The notes: generated by a model not told the origin, from the letters alone. Shown: positions 1 through 7,538, numbered from the stretch's first letter. The stretch: 64,000 bases of DNA from Herbaspirillum frisingense GSF30 (GCF_000300975.2 NZ_AEEC02000002.1:62001-126000); one strand, 5' to 3'. Numbers and translations are program-made.

Positions 1-2
1 GA

Positions 3-761
3 TTGGGCTCAATCGTGGTCATGAGAGTGAATGCATTTCAGCGCGATCCGAGAACGGTTGCGCGCGAGATTCCAGGTCTTTTTGAGGCAGTTTTTCCGCA
101 ATTGTCCTCAAGCGTCGTCATGCATTTAAATCGCATGTCTATCGCCATTGATGAGTTTGAGCCAGTGAGTCATGTTGACGTTATCTGTAGCTCCATTCCA
201 CAGCCGATGCTCTTCGAGATTGCGCAGGTGCTTGTTGAGCAGCGGCTGAATGGGGCGGAAAATATTCAAGATGCGTTGTTGGCGGCGTACTCAAGGCAGA
301 GTCGTTATTTCGACGCCCGACTCGTTGAGCGCTTGAGCAGTGTGGCGGAGCGAGTGATCATGAGTGTCGCAGGAAACTTACATCGCATGCTCACTAAGGT
401 CATCTCGGATGAGGGGGGAAGTGCTTCGTTGGAGGTCGCGCCCGTGATACCAGGATTTCAGTGGCTCGCGTCGGGAAAGGGGGATTTCGCGGTGGAGCGG
501 ACACTCATTGAGGTGAAATGCGCCAACAAATCATTCTCCTCCGCAGATTACCGTCAGATCATCGTGTACTGGGTACTCAGCTATATTAATTCACTAGAAG
601 GGGGAGGACGAGAGTGGTCTCGGCTAGTGTTATTGAATCCACGACTGAACAAAATGGTGAGACTACGAGTGAAGGACATCCTTGAGTTGACCAGTGCGGG
701 GCGTTCAAAAATTGAGATCGTGGAAATGTTTACGCATTTAATCGCCAAAGAGCATGCTTGA
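3..761 (+). CDS. PD-(D/E)XK (RecB/Cas4-like) nuclease, 5' end probably outside window
   Basis: This reads as a stand-alone restriction-endonuclease-fold protein, probably a DNA nuclease. The C-terminal half carries the core in order: Asp161 in GDF, Glu170-x-Lys172 in IEVKC, then a helix with Gln185-x3-Tyr189 (RQIIVY), the combination typical of the RecB/Cas4 branch. The first 150 residues are largely helical and not recognised. The frame is open to the left edge and no convincing ribosome site precedes the first ATG at 21, so the real start is probably outside the window. Codon use is AT-rich compared with everything after 4400. It is the first of four same-strand accessory genes ending at tRNA-Phe. 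The motif reading is what I see; DNA cleavage and a defence role are inferred. Confidence 0.6.
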   Translation: MGSIVVMRVNAFQRDPRTVAREIPGLFEAVFPQLSSSVVMHLNRMSIAIDEFEPVSHVDVICSSIPQPMLFEIAQVLVEQRLNGAENIQDALLAAYSRQSRYFDARLVERLSSVAERVIMSVAGNLHRMLTKVISDEGGSASLEVAPVIPGFQWLASGKGDFAVERTLIEVKCANKSFSSADYRQIIVYWVLSYINSLEGGGREWSRLVLLNPRLNKMVRLRVKDILELTSAGRSKIEIVEMFTHLIAKEHA

Positions 762-1045
762 TACTACTCAGGAGTGACAGGAACTCAATTCATCTCCTTC
801 AGAATCTGTAGGCCATTTACCTTGTACCCATTGTGGTCTGCGCCTGCGAGATACATGATCAATTCGTGTTTTGGCTCCACGGCAGATTGATTCCATGAAC
901 TACTAAATTTGAATCGGTGCCTGGGGCATCATCAATTTCTTCTCCCCAAATTCCAGCGACAAACAGGGCTTGTAATTGACAAAATCGTGCTTAGCCGGCC
1001 CTCTTTTCTTTAATCGAAGTGGGCCATTTGGAAAGGGAATAAGCA
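762..1045. other. Intergenic stretch with possible decayed gene on the minus strand
   Basis: This spacer of about 280 bases holds no intact gene. Read on the minus strand it contains three successive short open stretches in different frames with protein-like composition. The last ends GLQILKEMN before a stop at about 788-790. That is what a frameshifted gene remnant would look like, but open stretches of about 40 codons are common by chance in AT-rich DNA. Confidence 0.25.
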
Positions 1046-1702
1046 ATGCGAATTCTTAGTGGCCGTTTTGACGAACTTGCTGAGCAGCTTAAACACCTGG
1101 AAAGTACCCAGACAAAAAGATATAGCGAATATTCGGGTAACTATCGACATATTGAGCAAGATTTGATGCTCAATTGGAGTGTCAAGGTCAGAAATTTGCT
1201 ATCAAAAGCCTGTGGCAAAGATTCAGAGCATTACGTGTCATTTTGTCTCGCGGAAGAGCCGCAGTCTTACGAGGATAACGTCGATCGCCTGAATCGTATG
1301 AAAGCAGTGTTTTTGGCAGCACAAGAAGATTTTAATGGAGGGTTCCTCAATTCCGTCCATAATCTAATTCAAGCTGAACTGGCAGATGATGAGCTTGATC
1401 AGGCGAGAGTACTAATTGATGCAGGCTATATAGCGGCAGCAGCAGTTGTAGCTGGCGTCGTGCTCGAGACAACTCTAAGAACACTTAGCATCCGACGTGG
1501 AATACCCATCGGCAGTATAGATAAAATGAACGCCGACCTCGCGAAGGCTGGTCAGTACAATACGCTCGTGCAAAAGCGTGTTACTGCGCTTGCGGCCGTG
1601 CGTAATAGCGCAGCCCATGGAAAATCGCAAGAATATAGTGTCGAAGATGTGGCGGCCTTCATCACCGAAGTCGAAAGGTTTGTTGAAGTTCAGTTGTCCT
1701 AA
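1046..1702 (+). CDS. HEPN-domain protein with RX4H motif
   Basis: A 218-residue helical protein. The N-terminal 100 residues are polar and predicted coiled and helical. The C-terminal domain (about 120-215) resembles HEPN/DUF4145-type domains: a small-residue-rich helix ending in conserved Glu141 (VVLETTLR), then a second helix with Arg186-N-S-A-A-His191. The R-x4-6-H motif is the active site of HEPN RNases found in abortive-infection and toxin proteins, although many HEPN domains are inactive. A GGGAA-like ribosome site lies just before ATG 1046. A short hairpin with a T-run follows the stop, suggesting its own transcript. Codon use is AT-rich. It sits between a RecB-like nuclease and a DUF2971 gene. 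RNase activity and a defence role are inferences. Confidence 0.55.
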   Translation: MRILSGRFDELAEQLKHLESTQTKRYSEYSGNYRHIEQDLMLNWSVKVRNLLSKACGKDSEHYVSFCLAEEPQSYEDNVDRLNRMKAVFLAAQEDFNGGFLNSVHNLIQAELADDELDQARVLIDAGYIAAAAVVAGVVLETTLRTLSIRRGIPIGSIDKMNADLAKAGQYNTLVQKRVTALAAVRNSAAHGKSQEYSVEDVAAFITEVERFVEVQLS

Positions 1703-1744
1703 TTAGGCCTGATAACCGAGACACAGTCGCTTGATATGTGAGTT

Positions 1745-1771
1745 ATCTAATTCTTATTAGATGCGTTTTTT
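1745..1771 (+). terminator. Hairpin terminator after HEPN gene
   Basis: A perfect 7-bp stem (1745-1751 with 1756-1762) closes a TCTT loop and is followed by GCG and six T. The stem is AT-rich, so it may be weak. It suggests that the HEPN gene and the next gene are at least partly separate transcripts. Confidence 0.45.
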
Positions 1772-1774
1772 AGA

Positions 1775-2650
1775 GTGATGTTCGATGGGGGGAGCGTGAG
1801 AATTTACCACTACACCAAGGCCGCAACGCTTCCACTAATTTTGCGGAACAAGAAAATTCGCTTTACTCGTGCAGACTGCCTTGACGACACTCGCGAGGTC
1901 CCATTTACTAATGCACATATAGATCCAAAGAACTTCTTCATAAGCTCTTGGACGTTACAAGGGCGTGAGCAATCTGGGCAGTGGCACCGATATGGTGACC
2001 AAAGTGCCGGAGTACGAATTAGTTTTCAGGGATCTCCGTTTCGATGGTCGAATTTGAACATTGATATTTCTCGTCCGGTCTCTCCTGCAGCCTCTCTTAC
2101 CCATAAAACGGTAGGGCTGCGTATTGACAATGTAGAGGCGCCCTACCGTTCCGAGGAGGTTTTTGGTGAGGGATACTTGTTACTGCCTGATACTGCGGAT
2201 TTACGTCGAGAATTCGGCGATAGAGTGACCTACGTTAATGATCCGATTCGGGAAGCTGGTAAGTTTTTTGAAATTGCGGATGCGACCACAACAACGTATG
2301 GTCGCGGATCTAACTTGGCGCGCATAAAGGGCAATGCTTGGGCCGATCAAGAGGAGTATCGATACGTACTCTTTGCGAAGAATGGACCTCAATTACGCTA
2401 CTCAGCGTCTTCCTCTGGATACATTGACGCGATGTTGGACATGCTTGAGGCTGAGTATTTTGGCGACGGGGTTAGGCTTTCCCCAAAACCGACTTTCATT
2501 GATCTACCTTTGGATGAGATGGCTTTGGGATCGCTGATTGTCACAATGGGAGCAAAAATTTCTGATGAGAATCGAGAGTTGGTCCTTAACGCATTGAGGC
2601 AGTTTGCGCCAACCGCAATTTCAGAGCTGAGTACTTTGACTGTTCGATAA
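1775..2650 (+). CDS. DUF2971-family protein
   Basis: A protein of about 291 residues with the layout of DUF2971: an N-terminal IYHYTKA strand (10-16) followed by a helix and 'LDDTREV', a central FFISSWT strand (54-60), Trp70...Tyr73 leading to GVRISF, and the late K185-x3-W189-x3-E193-E194-x-R196 signature (KGNAWADQEEYRYVLF). The family has no established biochemical role that I know of. The His-Tyr-Thr strand plus late Glu recalls ADP-ribosyltransferase-like folds, but that is speculation. The start is uncertain: GTG 1775, ATG 1778, or GTG 1796 just after a G-rich GGGGGGAG. AT-rich codon use and same strand as its neighbours mark it as part of the accessory block. Confidence 0.6.
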   Translation: MMFDGGSVRIYHYTKAATLPLILRNKKIRFTRADCLDDTREVPFTNAHIDPKNFFISSWTLQGREQSGQWHRYGDQSAGVRISFQGSPFRWSNLNIDISRPVSPAASLTHKTVGLRIDNVEAPYRSEEVFGEGYLLLPDTADLRREFGDRVTYVNDPIREAGKFFEIADATTTTYGRGSNLARIKGNAWADQEEYRYVLFAKNGPQLRYSASSSGYIDAMLDMLEAEYFGDGVRLSPKPTFIDLPLDEMALGSLIVTMGAKISDENRELVLNALRQFAPTAISELSTLTVR

Positions 2651-2785
2651 TTGTCACGAAAGAACCAAGGGAAGACATAGCTAGCGTGTGCTCGCAACGC
2701 TTTGTTCAACCAGATGGGGGCATAACGACGTTGTGGTGTTTGGACATAGCTTTTTACCTCAAAAGCTCTTACTAGGAATTTGCTA

Positions 2786-4210
2786 ATGTTGGAAGTTTTG
2801 CTCAGAACTCACAGAGATCCTGATGATATTGATTTTGAGTCAATTTGGGAAAATGGATTGTTTATTTTTGACTCAAATGTGCTTTTGGATCTTTATCGGC
2901 TTCCCGAACCTGCTAGCAATGACCTTATTGGTGTATTACGAGATGAGCATTTGCGTCAGCGAATTTGGATAGGATTTCAAGTCATTGTTGAGTTTTTAAA
3001 TAATCGTCATGAGGCGATTAGTGACCAGAAAAATAAATTTAACACTGTAAGGGTGCTTCTCGAAGAAGCAAGCAGTCAATATGACGAAGTATTTGAGAAG
3101 CTGACAGTTGAGCTTGGAAAGCTAAAACTTAAGCAAAGGCATTCGCTAATTGATCCAGATAAATTTCTCACATCAGAAAATATTTCTGAAGGGAAGGCTG
3201 TGATCGACAATTTTCTTAATGAGCTCGCTGTATTGGAGAGTAAGCAGTCCGATGTCAATGATCGTGATCAGATCAAGGACATCGTTCTAGAGATTTTCAC
3301 TGAGAAAGTTGGAGAGGGATTTAGTAAGAAAGAACTTGATGAGATCTATAAGAGTGGCGAAAGACGCTATGAGAATAATGTTCCACCTGGTTATAAGGAT
3401 AAGTCAAAGCACGGATCTTACGAGGTAGGCGATAGAGAATTGGTTAGAAAATTCGGTGATCTAATTCTATGGAAGGAGATAATAAGAAAGGTGAAAATAG
3501 ATCAAGTCGCTACCGTTGTCCTCGTTACTGGAGACATTAAAGAAGATTGGTGGCTCGAGAAGCGTGGAAAAAAGCTAGGCCCTCGTAAGGAATTATTGAA
3601 CGAAATTTACACGGAGGCGCCTTGCGTACAGACTTTCTATATGTACGACACTGCTAGCTTTCTTAAACATGCGAAGTCCCGCTTGAACGCCAATGTGAGG
3701 GATTCATCAATAAGCCAAGCTAAGGATCTTATTGCAAAAAGTCGCAAAAGCCGGGTTGTTGCAGAAGAAGGATATGTCTACTTATCAGAGCTAATTAAGA
3801 CAGTAGCTGCTTCTTGGCCTAAATTGCGGATTGGCATCGGAAGATCGGTCTATAGCTTATCGCCAGCCAATCTTGACGCTACTGTAATGAAGCGATGCCT
3901 TGACGAAATCTTTAGCAACGCACTTACTCATGGCATTCATGAATACGTTGGAGTGCAGGCAAAAGTTCGAGCAGATTCACTGGTGCTGAGGTTCAAAAAT
4001 AAAGTGGAACTTAAGTCAACCTCTGGTTTGGATAGTTCAGGCGATTCGGAATCGACTTTGCATCGCTCATTGGGCCTATCTTATGTGCATGAGTTGATGT
4101 CAAAAGAAGGTGTTTTGGTTAATACCGTCTTGGCAGGGAAAAACTTTGCCCTCGAATTGCACATTCCAAAAGAAAAATTTTATCGAGAGCAGACGTCAGA
4201 TTTTGAATAA
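2786..4210 (+). CDS. PIN-like nuclease fused to GHKL ATPase-like domain
   Basis: A two-domain protein of 474 residues from ATG 2786, chosen because AGGA lies 8 bases upstream; numbering here counts from an in-frame TTG two codons earlier. Residues 25-300 match the PIN_8/DUF4935 type of PIN domain: Asp31 in FDSNVLLDLYR, Glu71 in VIVEF, Asp227 in FGDLILW and Asp252/Asp256 in TGDIKEDWW, a complete acidic metal site expected for an RNase. Residues about 330-465 look like a GHKL (histidine-kinase/Hsp90-type) ATPase domain: N-box DEIFSNALTHG (375-385) and a G2-like GLSYVHEL (432-439). An obvious DxGxG G1 box is missing. The gene ends about 114 bases from tRNA-Phe. Domain calls come from motifs only; a sensor/ATPase-gated RNase is inference. 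Confidence 0.6.
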   Translation: MLEVLLRTHRDPDDIDFESIWENGLFIFDSNVLLDLYRLPEPASNDLIGVLRDEHLRQRIWIGFQVIVEFLNNRHEAISDQKNKFNTVRVLLEEASSQYDEVFEKLTVELGKLKLKQRHSLIDPDKFLTSENISEGKAVIDNFLNELAVLESKQSDVNDRDQIKDIVLEIFTEKVGEGFSKKELDEIYKSGERRYENNVPPGYKDKSKHGSYEVGDRELVRKFGDLILWKEIIRKVKIDQVATVVLVTGDIKEDWWLEKRGKKLGPRKELLNEIYTEAPCVQTFYMYDTASFLKHAKSRLNANVRDSSISQAKDLIAKSRKSRVVAEEGYVYLSELIKTVAASWPKLRIGIGRSVYSLSPANLDATVMKRCLDEIFSNALTHGIHEYVGVQAKVRADSLVLRFKNKVELKSTSGLDSSGDSESTLHRSLGLSYVHELMSKEGVLVNTVLAGKNFALELHIPKEKFYREQTSDFE

Positions 4211-4253
4211 GTCTTGCGCTGGGGTAGGACTTTAGGCGGGAATAGACCGGAGC

Positions 4254-4265
4254 CAAGGATTTTCA
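4254..4265. repeat. Short direct repeat of tRNA-Phe anticodon arm (possible att remnant)
   Basis: The 12 bases CAAGGATTTTCA at 4254-4265 recur exactly at 4356-4367 inside the anticodon arm of tRNA-Phe, and the match continues as TCC after one mismatch. The copies are about 100 bases apart. Integrases often recombine at the anticodon loop of a tRNA gene, so this could mark an attachment-site remnant at the island edge, although 12 bases is short. Confidence 0.3.
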
Positions 4266-4276
4266 GTCCCGGAAAT

Positions 4277-4310
4277 GAAAAACGCCAACCGGTGAGGGCT
4301 GGCGTTTTTT
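4277..4310 (-). terminator. Terminator of tRNA-Phe, possibly bidirectional
   Basis: An inverted repeat around AACGCCA...TGGCGTT has an A-run on its left and six T on its right, so it can work in both directions. On the minus strand it lies just past the CCA end of tRNA-Phe. On the plus strand it follows the PIN-GHKL gene. Confidence 0.65.
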
Positions 4311-4323
4311 CTTGAAACATTCT

Positions 4324-4399
4324 TGGTGGCCCGGGGCGGAATCGAACCACCGACACAAGGATTTTCAATCCTCTGCTCTACCAACTGAGCTACCAGGCC
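4324..4399 (-). tRNA. tRNA-Phe (anticodon GAA)
   Basis: The minus strand folds into a full cloverleaf: a 7-bp acceptor stem (GGCCTGG with CCGGGCC, one G-T pair), the D-arm GCTC...GAGC, an anticodon arm GAGGA-TTGAAAA-TCCTT giving anticodon GAA, and a T-arm GGTGG-TTCGATT-CCGCC. Discriminator A and an encoded CCA complete 76 bases. Its 3' end faces the AT-rich accessory block at 1-4210, the usual orientation for an island inserted at a tRNA 3' end. Confidence 0.97.
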
Positions 4400-4409
4400 A
4401 AGACGGACA

Positions 4410-4437
4410 AGTATAGCGGCTTTGAAGAAATATGCAA
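4410..4437 (-). promoter_or_regulatory. Putative sigma-70 promoter of tRNA-Phe
   Basis: On the minus strand a -35-like TTGCAT (4432-4437) and a -10-like TATACT (4410-4415) are separated by 16 bases and lie about 10 bases before the tRNA 5' end. The -10 is good and the -35 poor. Confidence 0.45.
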
Positions 4438-4471
4438 GTCCTTTTTGAAAAATAGTTTCCGCCACCCCGTT

Positions 4472-4477
4472 TATAAT
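4472..4477 (+). promoter_or_regulatory. -10 element directly before the UbiH-family start codon
   Basis: A perfect TATAAT ends 7 bases before ATG 4485, so transcription would begin at or next to the start codon. No Shine-Dalgarno sequence precedes the ATG, and no good -35 lies at the right distance (TTGAAA is 21 bases upstream). The mRNA may be leaderless. Confidence 0.45.
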
Positions 4478-4484
4478 CGCCGGC

Positions 4485-5717
4485 ATGAATACCAATTCAC
4501 ATTCCCCATCTTCCTCGCCGGCCGCGGCTGGCACTGATATCTGCATCGTCGGCGACGGCGCGGTCGGCAAGACGGCGGCGCTGGGGCTGGCGCAGGCCGG
4601 CTTCAAGGTGACCCTGCTGGCGCCACCGCCCAAGTCCGCGGCACCCGACCCGGCCAGCTGGGACGTGCGGGTCTATGCGCTGAACCATACCGCGCATCGG
4701 CTGCTGTCCTCGGTCCGCGTCTGGGATGCCATGGATGCCGCGCGCATCGCGCCGGTGGATAACATGACCGTCCACGGCGACGGCCTGCCGGAAAAGGCGC
4801 AGCCCGGCCTGCTCAGTTTCGATGCCTACGCTGCCCGCACCGATGCCTTGGCCTGGATCATTGAAGACCGCAATCTCGACCAGGCGCTGGACGCCGCCCT
4901 GCGTTTTGCGCCCAATGTGCGCCTGCTGCAGGGCCGCGCCACGGCGCTGGCGGTCAGCGGCGAGACTGCCACGCTGACGCTGGAATCCGGCCAGGCCCTG
5001 TCCGCTTCGCTGGTGGTGGGGGCCGATGGCGCCAACTCCTGGGTGCGCGGGCAGTGCGATATCGGGCTGGATTACCGCTCCTATGGCCAGAACGCCATCG
5101 TCACCAATTTCACCTGCGAGCTGCCGCATCGCGGCGTGGCCTATCAATGGTTCAGTCCGACCGAGGGCGTGATCGCGTTGCTGCCGCTGCCGGGTAACCG
5201 CGTCTCGCTGGTGTGGTCTGCGCCGCAGGCGCTGGCCGAGCAGCTGCTGCGCCTGCCGTTGTCGGCGCTGGCCGAGCGGCTGGCGCAGTGGGCCGCGCCG
5301 GTGCTGGGCGCGCTCACGCCGCTGCAGCCGGAAGTGGCCAAGGCTTTCCCGCTGCGCCTGATCAAGCCGCATGCGATGATTGCGCCGCGTGTGGCGCTGA
5401 TCGGCGATGCCGCCCATGTGGTCCATCCGATGGCCGGGCATGGCATGAACCTGGGCTTCGGCGATGTGGCCGCGCTGATCGATATCCTGCTCAAGCGCGA
5501 GCCCCAGTACGATTGCGGTGACGACCGCGTGCTGCGTCGCTATGCCCGCGCCCGCAAGGAAGAAGTATTGCTGATGCAGATCGCCACCGATGGTCTGCAT
5601 CGGCTCTTCTCCACCGAGGCCGAGCCGGTGCGCCTGGTGCGCAATATCGGCATGAGCCTGGTGAACCGTCTGCCGCTGCTCAAACGCCGGCTGATTGCCC
5701 ACGCGTTGGGACAGTGA
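4485..5717 (+). CDS. UbiH/UbiF/VisC-family FAD-dependent hydroxylase
   Basis: A flavoprotein monooxygenase of the ubiquinone-ring hydroxylase family, 410 residues, the usual length. The FAD-binding GxGxxG is at 23-28 (GDGAVG), the DG motif at 179-188 (GADGANSWVR), and the second FAD motif GD...HPMAGHGMNLG at 307-324. It probably adds a hydroxyl to the ubiquinone precursor ring at the inner face of the membrane. Which ring position (UbiH, UbiI or UbiF) cannot be told from motifs. dsbC follows after about 180 bases on the same strand. The first 15 residues are Ser/Ala-rich and precede the first strand; no other Met start fits. The start has no ribosome site but has TATAAT immediately upstream. 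Confidence 0.85.
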   Translation: MNTNSHSPSSSPAAAGTDICIVGDGAVGKTAALGLAQAGFKVTLLAPPPKSAAPDPASWDVRVYALNHTAHRLLSSVRVWDAMDAARIAPVDNMTVHGDGLPEKAQPGLLSFDAYAARTDALAWIIEDRNLDQALDAALRFAPNVRLLQGRATALAVSGETATLTLESGQALSASLVVGADGANSWVRGQCDIGLDYRSYGQNAIVTNFTCELPHRGVAYQWFSPTEGVIALLPLPGNRVSLVWSAPQALAEQLLRLPLSALAERLAQWAAPVLGALTPLQPEVAKAFPLRLIKPHAMIAPRVALIGDAAHVVHPMAGHGMNLGFGDVAALIDILLKREPQYDCGDDRVLRRYARARKEEVLLMQIATDGLHRLFSTEAEPVRLVRNIGMSLVNRLPLLKRRLIAHALGQ

Positions 5718-5900
5718 AGCGCGGCGATTTCAGGTAAGGTAGTGGCCTTTGGCGAGACAGCAGGCTTGGTTGGGCCTGCCGTTGCCGGAAAAACTTCCCC
5801 GCGATTTTTTTTGAGAGACATCTGCAACCCCAGTCTTTGCAAGGCTTTGCGGCCGATGCGTCAAGGATTGGGTGTGCGTTTGATTTGAATCAGGACGAGT

Positions 5901-6668
5901 ATGAAAAAATTTCTGACCGCCGGTGCGAGCCCATTGCGCCATCTGAGCATGGCCGCATTGCTGCTGGTTTCCACCGTCGTCGGCGTGAGCGCCCATGCGC
6001 AGGCCGAGGCGGCTGACAGCACCGAGGCCACCATCAAGAAGCTCATCGAGCCGCGCCTGGGCAAGGATGCCAAGGTCGATGCGGTGACCAAGACGCCGTA
6101 TTCCGGCCTCTATGAAATCCAGATCGATGGCGACGTGATCTACACCGATGCCAAGGCCCAGTACCTGTTCATCGGCCGCGTGGTGGATGCGCAGAGCTAC
6201 CGCGACTACACCAAGGAAAAGATCGATTCGCTGAACCAGGTGCCGTTCTCGGGCCTGCCGCTGGACAAGGCGATCAAGACCGTCAAGGGCAATGGCAAGC
6301 GCGTCATCGCCATCTTCGAAGATCCCAACTGCATCTACTGCAAGCGCCTGCACAAGACCCTGCAGGAAGTGGACAACATCACCTACTACACCTTCCAGTA
6401 CAACATCCTTTCGCCGGATTCCATCGTGAAGTCGCGCAACATCTGGTGCGCGCCCAATCCGAGCAAGGCCTGGAACGAGTGGATGGTCAACGGCAAGGAA
6501 GCTCCTGCAGCGGCGGCCTCCTGCAATGCGCCGCATGAGGATGTACTGGCACTGGGCAAGAAGCTCAAGGTGACCGGCACGCCGACCATCTTCTTCACCG
6601 ACGGTTCGCGCATTCCTGGCGCGGTCGATGCCAAGGGCCTGGAACAGAAACTGTCTTCGCTGAAATAA
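5901..6668 (+). CDS. dsbC: Periplasmic thiol:disulfide isomerase DsbC
   Basis: A DsbC/DsbG-type disulfide isomerase that reshuffles wrong disulfides in periplasmic proteins. A signal peptide covers about residues 1-33 (ends AHA). A dimerisation domain follows, with the typical GLYEIQIDGDVIYTD stretch (69-83). The thioredoxin-fold domain has the active site C144-I-Y-C147 after FEDPN and a cis-proline TGTPT loop near 225. Two more cysteines (near 182 and 203) can form the structural disulfide seen in DsbC. The 255-residue length suits the family. The active-site dipeptide is IY instead of the E. coli GY. A GC-rich hairpin separates it from convergent pth. Confidence 0.9.
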   Translation: MKKFLTAGASPLRHLSMAALLLVSTVVGVSAHAQAEAADSTEATIKKLIEPRLGKDAKVDAVTKTPYSGLYEIQIDGDVIYTDAKAQYLFIGRVVDAQSYRDYTKEKIDSLNQVPFSGLPLDKAIKTVKGNGKRVIAIFEDPNCIYCKRLHKTLQEVDNITYYTFQYNILSPDSIVKSRNIWCAPNPSKAWNEWMVNGKEAPAAAASCNAPHEDVLALGKKLKVTGTPTIFFTDGSRIPGAVDAKGLEQKLSSLK

Positions 6669-6681
6669 GTCCAGGACGCAC

Positions 6682-6711
6682 GGGAGCGCCTCGCAGGTTG
6701 GGGCGCTCCTG
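6682..6711. terminator. Hairpin between convergent dsbC and pth
   Basis: An 8-bp GC stem (6683-6690 with 6702-6709) sits between two convergent genes. It lacks a clean T-run on either side, so intrinsic termination is plausible but may be weak. Confidence 0.45.
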
Positions 6712-6737
6712 TTGCGTTGTGGTTCAGCGCATCAGGC

Positions 6738-7316
6738 TCATTTCCCCGTATGCAGTTCCATCATGGCGGCCTCGAACTTGCCCTGCACCAGCAGGGGGAT
6801 GACGTTGAGGCTCTTGTCCAGGGCGTCGTTGATGAGCGCCTGTTCTTCCTTGCGCGGCCGGTGCAGCACGAAGTCTGCGACCGGCTGTTGCAGTCCCAGC
6901 GTGCGCGGATGACCGATGCCCAGGCGCAGGCGCCAGTAGTCCTGGGTGCCCAGTGCGGCGGTGATGTCCTTCAAGCCATTGTGGCCGCCGGAAGAACCGC
7001 CTTTCTTGATCTTGGCCGCGCCCGGTGGCAAGTCCAGTTCGTCATGCACCACCAGCACTTCGTCCGGATTGATCTTGTAGAAGCGCGCCAGCGCGCCGAC
7101 CGATTGGCCGGAGCGGTTCATGTAGGTCTGCGGTTCCAGCAACCACACCTCATTGCCGGCGATGCTGGTCTTGCCGGCCAGGGCGTTGAAGCGCTGCTCG
7201 CGGCTCAGGCGCACCGGTCCGGCGAGGTTGTCGACCAGCCAGAAGCCGGCGTTGTGGCGGGTTTGTTCGTATTCCGGGCCGGGGTTGCCGAGACCGACGA
7301 TGAGACGGATGGACAT
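6738..7316 (-). CDS. pth: Peptidyl-tRNA hydrolase
   Basis: Releases tRNA from peptidyl-tRNA that drops off ribosomes; cytoplasmic and essential in most bacteria. The 192-residue protein starts at [13 protein letters not shown] (ATG at 7316), with Asn11 and catalytic His21 (EQTRHNAGF), the [10 protein letters not shown] loop with its Asp, and [12 protein letters not shown]. These are all family signatures. A longer frame upstream of 7316 is not conserved in type and is ignored. It faces dsbC convergently and diverges from tex. Confidence 0.95.
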   Translation of the reverse strand: MSIRLIVGLGNPGPEYEQTRHNAGFWLVDNLAGPVRLSREQRFNALAGKTSIAGNEVWLLEPQTYMNRSGQSVGALARFYKINPDEVLVVHDELDLPPGAAKIKKGGSSGGHNGLKDITAALGTQDYWRLRLGIGHPRTLGLQQPVADFVLHRPRKEEQALINDALDKSLNVIPLLVQGKFEAAMMELHTGK

Positions 7317-7538
7317 GTTGCAAGAAATGAGGGGCTGCACGAGGCGGAAGCGCCGATTATCCCGGCTTTGGCCGCCGCCGTCCAATCCCCCATGGCCCGG
7401 ATGCGCCCGCGCCGCCTGCCTTCCCGTGCAATCAGGCAATGTCAAGATTGGCGCGGGTGGCTGAATTGCGTATCATCCAACGCTTGTTTTCTTCACCGCA
7501 TAACTGCTTAATTGCTTAACTGTTGACTGGGTTTCACC

